Assembly (NCBI GenBank): GCA_016935295.1
Contig: JAFGRF010000011.1
Location: forward strand, 1-12,608
From: Caldifarciminota bacterium
GTDB taxonomy: Bacteria > Hydrothermota > Tepidihabitantia > Tepidihabitantales > Tepidihabitantaceae
DNA: 12,608 bases
Reading direction: 5' to 3'
The position numbers were made by a program, and so were the translations under genes. The notes below the pieces were generated by a model. That model did not search any database, was not told the origin of the DNA, and was given only the letters and a program-made list of their open reading frames with translations. Below are positions 12,494-12,608 of the stretch, in pieces. The stretch's first letter is position 1. Each line of letters begins with the position of its first letter.

Positions 12494-12608
12494 TTACGGC
12501 AGCGGGGCGGCGACGTTGAAGACGTCGGTGCGGATGGCCTGCAGCACGGCCTCGGTCAGGCCGCGGGCCGTCCACTTCGCGATGAGCGTCGCGGCTTCGA
12601 TGGCGAGC
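12494..12608 (-). CDS. C-terminal end of an unidentified protein (cut by window edge)
   Basis: The minus strand gives 37 residues ending at a TAA (12494-12496): LAIEAATLIAKWTARGLTEA, then VLQAIRTDVFNVAAPLP. The segment is mostly amphipathic helix and ends in an alanine/proline-rich tail. No family is recognised from so little. The frame has normal codon use for this GC-rich window and its stop is followed by the shared hairpin, which supports it being a real gene end. Confidence 0.5.
   Translation of the reverse strand, partial: LAIEAATLIAKWTARGLTEAVLQAIRTDVFNVAAPLP

Overview
The window looks like chromosomal DNA of a GC-rich, Gram-negative-type bacterium from an uncultured lineage, most likely candidate division WOR-3/Stahlbacteria or a close relative of the FCB group. 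The reasons are four adjacent secreted proteins that end in a type IX secretion (T9SS) type A-like sorting tail (DISGRKV, then APGVYFVR, then a basic end), lipoproteins with Ig/PKD-like and PQQ-like propeller repeats, and intergenic DNA full of short interspersed palindromes and simple repeats. The phylum is inferred from protein style; no marker gene is present. No rRNA, tRNA, CRISPR array, transposase or phage gene was seen.

Layout. Positions 1-900 (minus) hold the N-terminal end of a PrsW-type membrane protease and a hypothetical 214-aa protein. Positions 900-1408 have no gene, only hairpins. A beta-helix lipoprotein (1409-2203, minus) diverges from a 2H-phosphoesterase-fold protein (2419-2973, plus) that lacks both catalytic HxT motifs. 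Next come an eight-repeat beta-propeller lipoprotein (3088-4803, minus) and a diacylglycerol/lipid kinase (4898-5830, minus). A repeat-rich gap separates the kinase from a plus-strand block: a YkgJ-type cysteine-cluster protein (6084-6629) and four secreted propeller-like proteins with sorting tails (6665-7972, 8132-9445, 9455-10825, 10985-12424). The 8132 and 9455 genes are tandem paralogues. The window ends with the C-terminus of a minus-strand gene (12494-12608), converging across a strong hairpin.

Regulation. Two start modes appear. Genes at 896, 2203, 2419 and 5830 have a -35/-10 promoter 5-9 nt before the start codon and no Shine-Dalgarno, as expected for leaderless or nearly leaderless mRNAs. 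The exported-protein genes starting at 4803, 6665, 8132, 9455 and 10985 instead carry GGAGG-type Shine-Dalgarno sequences.

Most notable structure. Short tandem repeats and palindromes of intergenic type lie in frame inside genes. Heptanucleotide arrays (CAAGCCN and GCGTCNN) code for the linker and the start of the sorting region in three of the secreted proteins. A perfect hairpin that is also a G-quadruplex motif is embedded in one sorting tail. A five-unit octanucleotide array sits inside the lipid kinase. Repeat spread appears to be shaping surface-exposed protein segments here.
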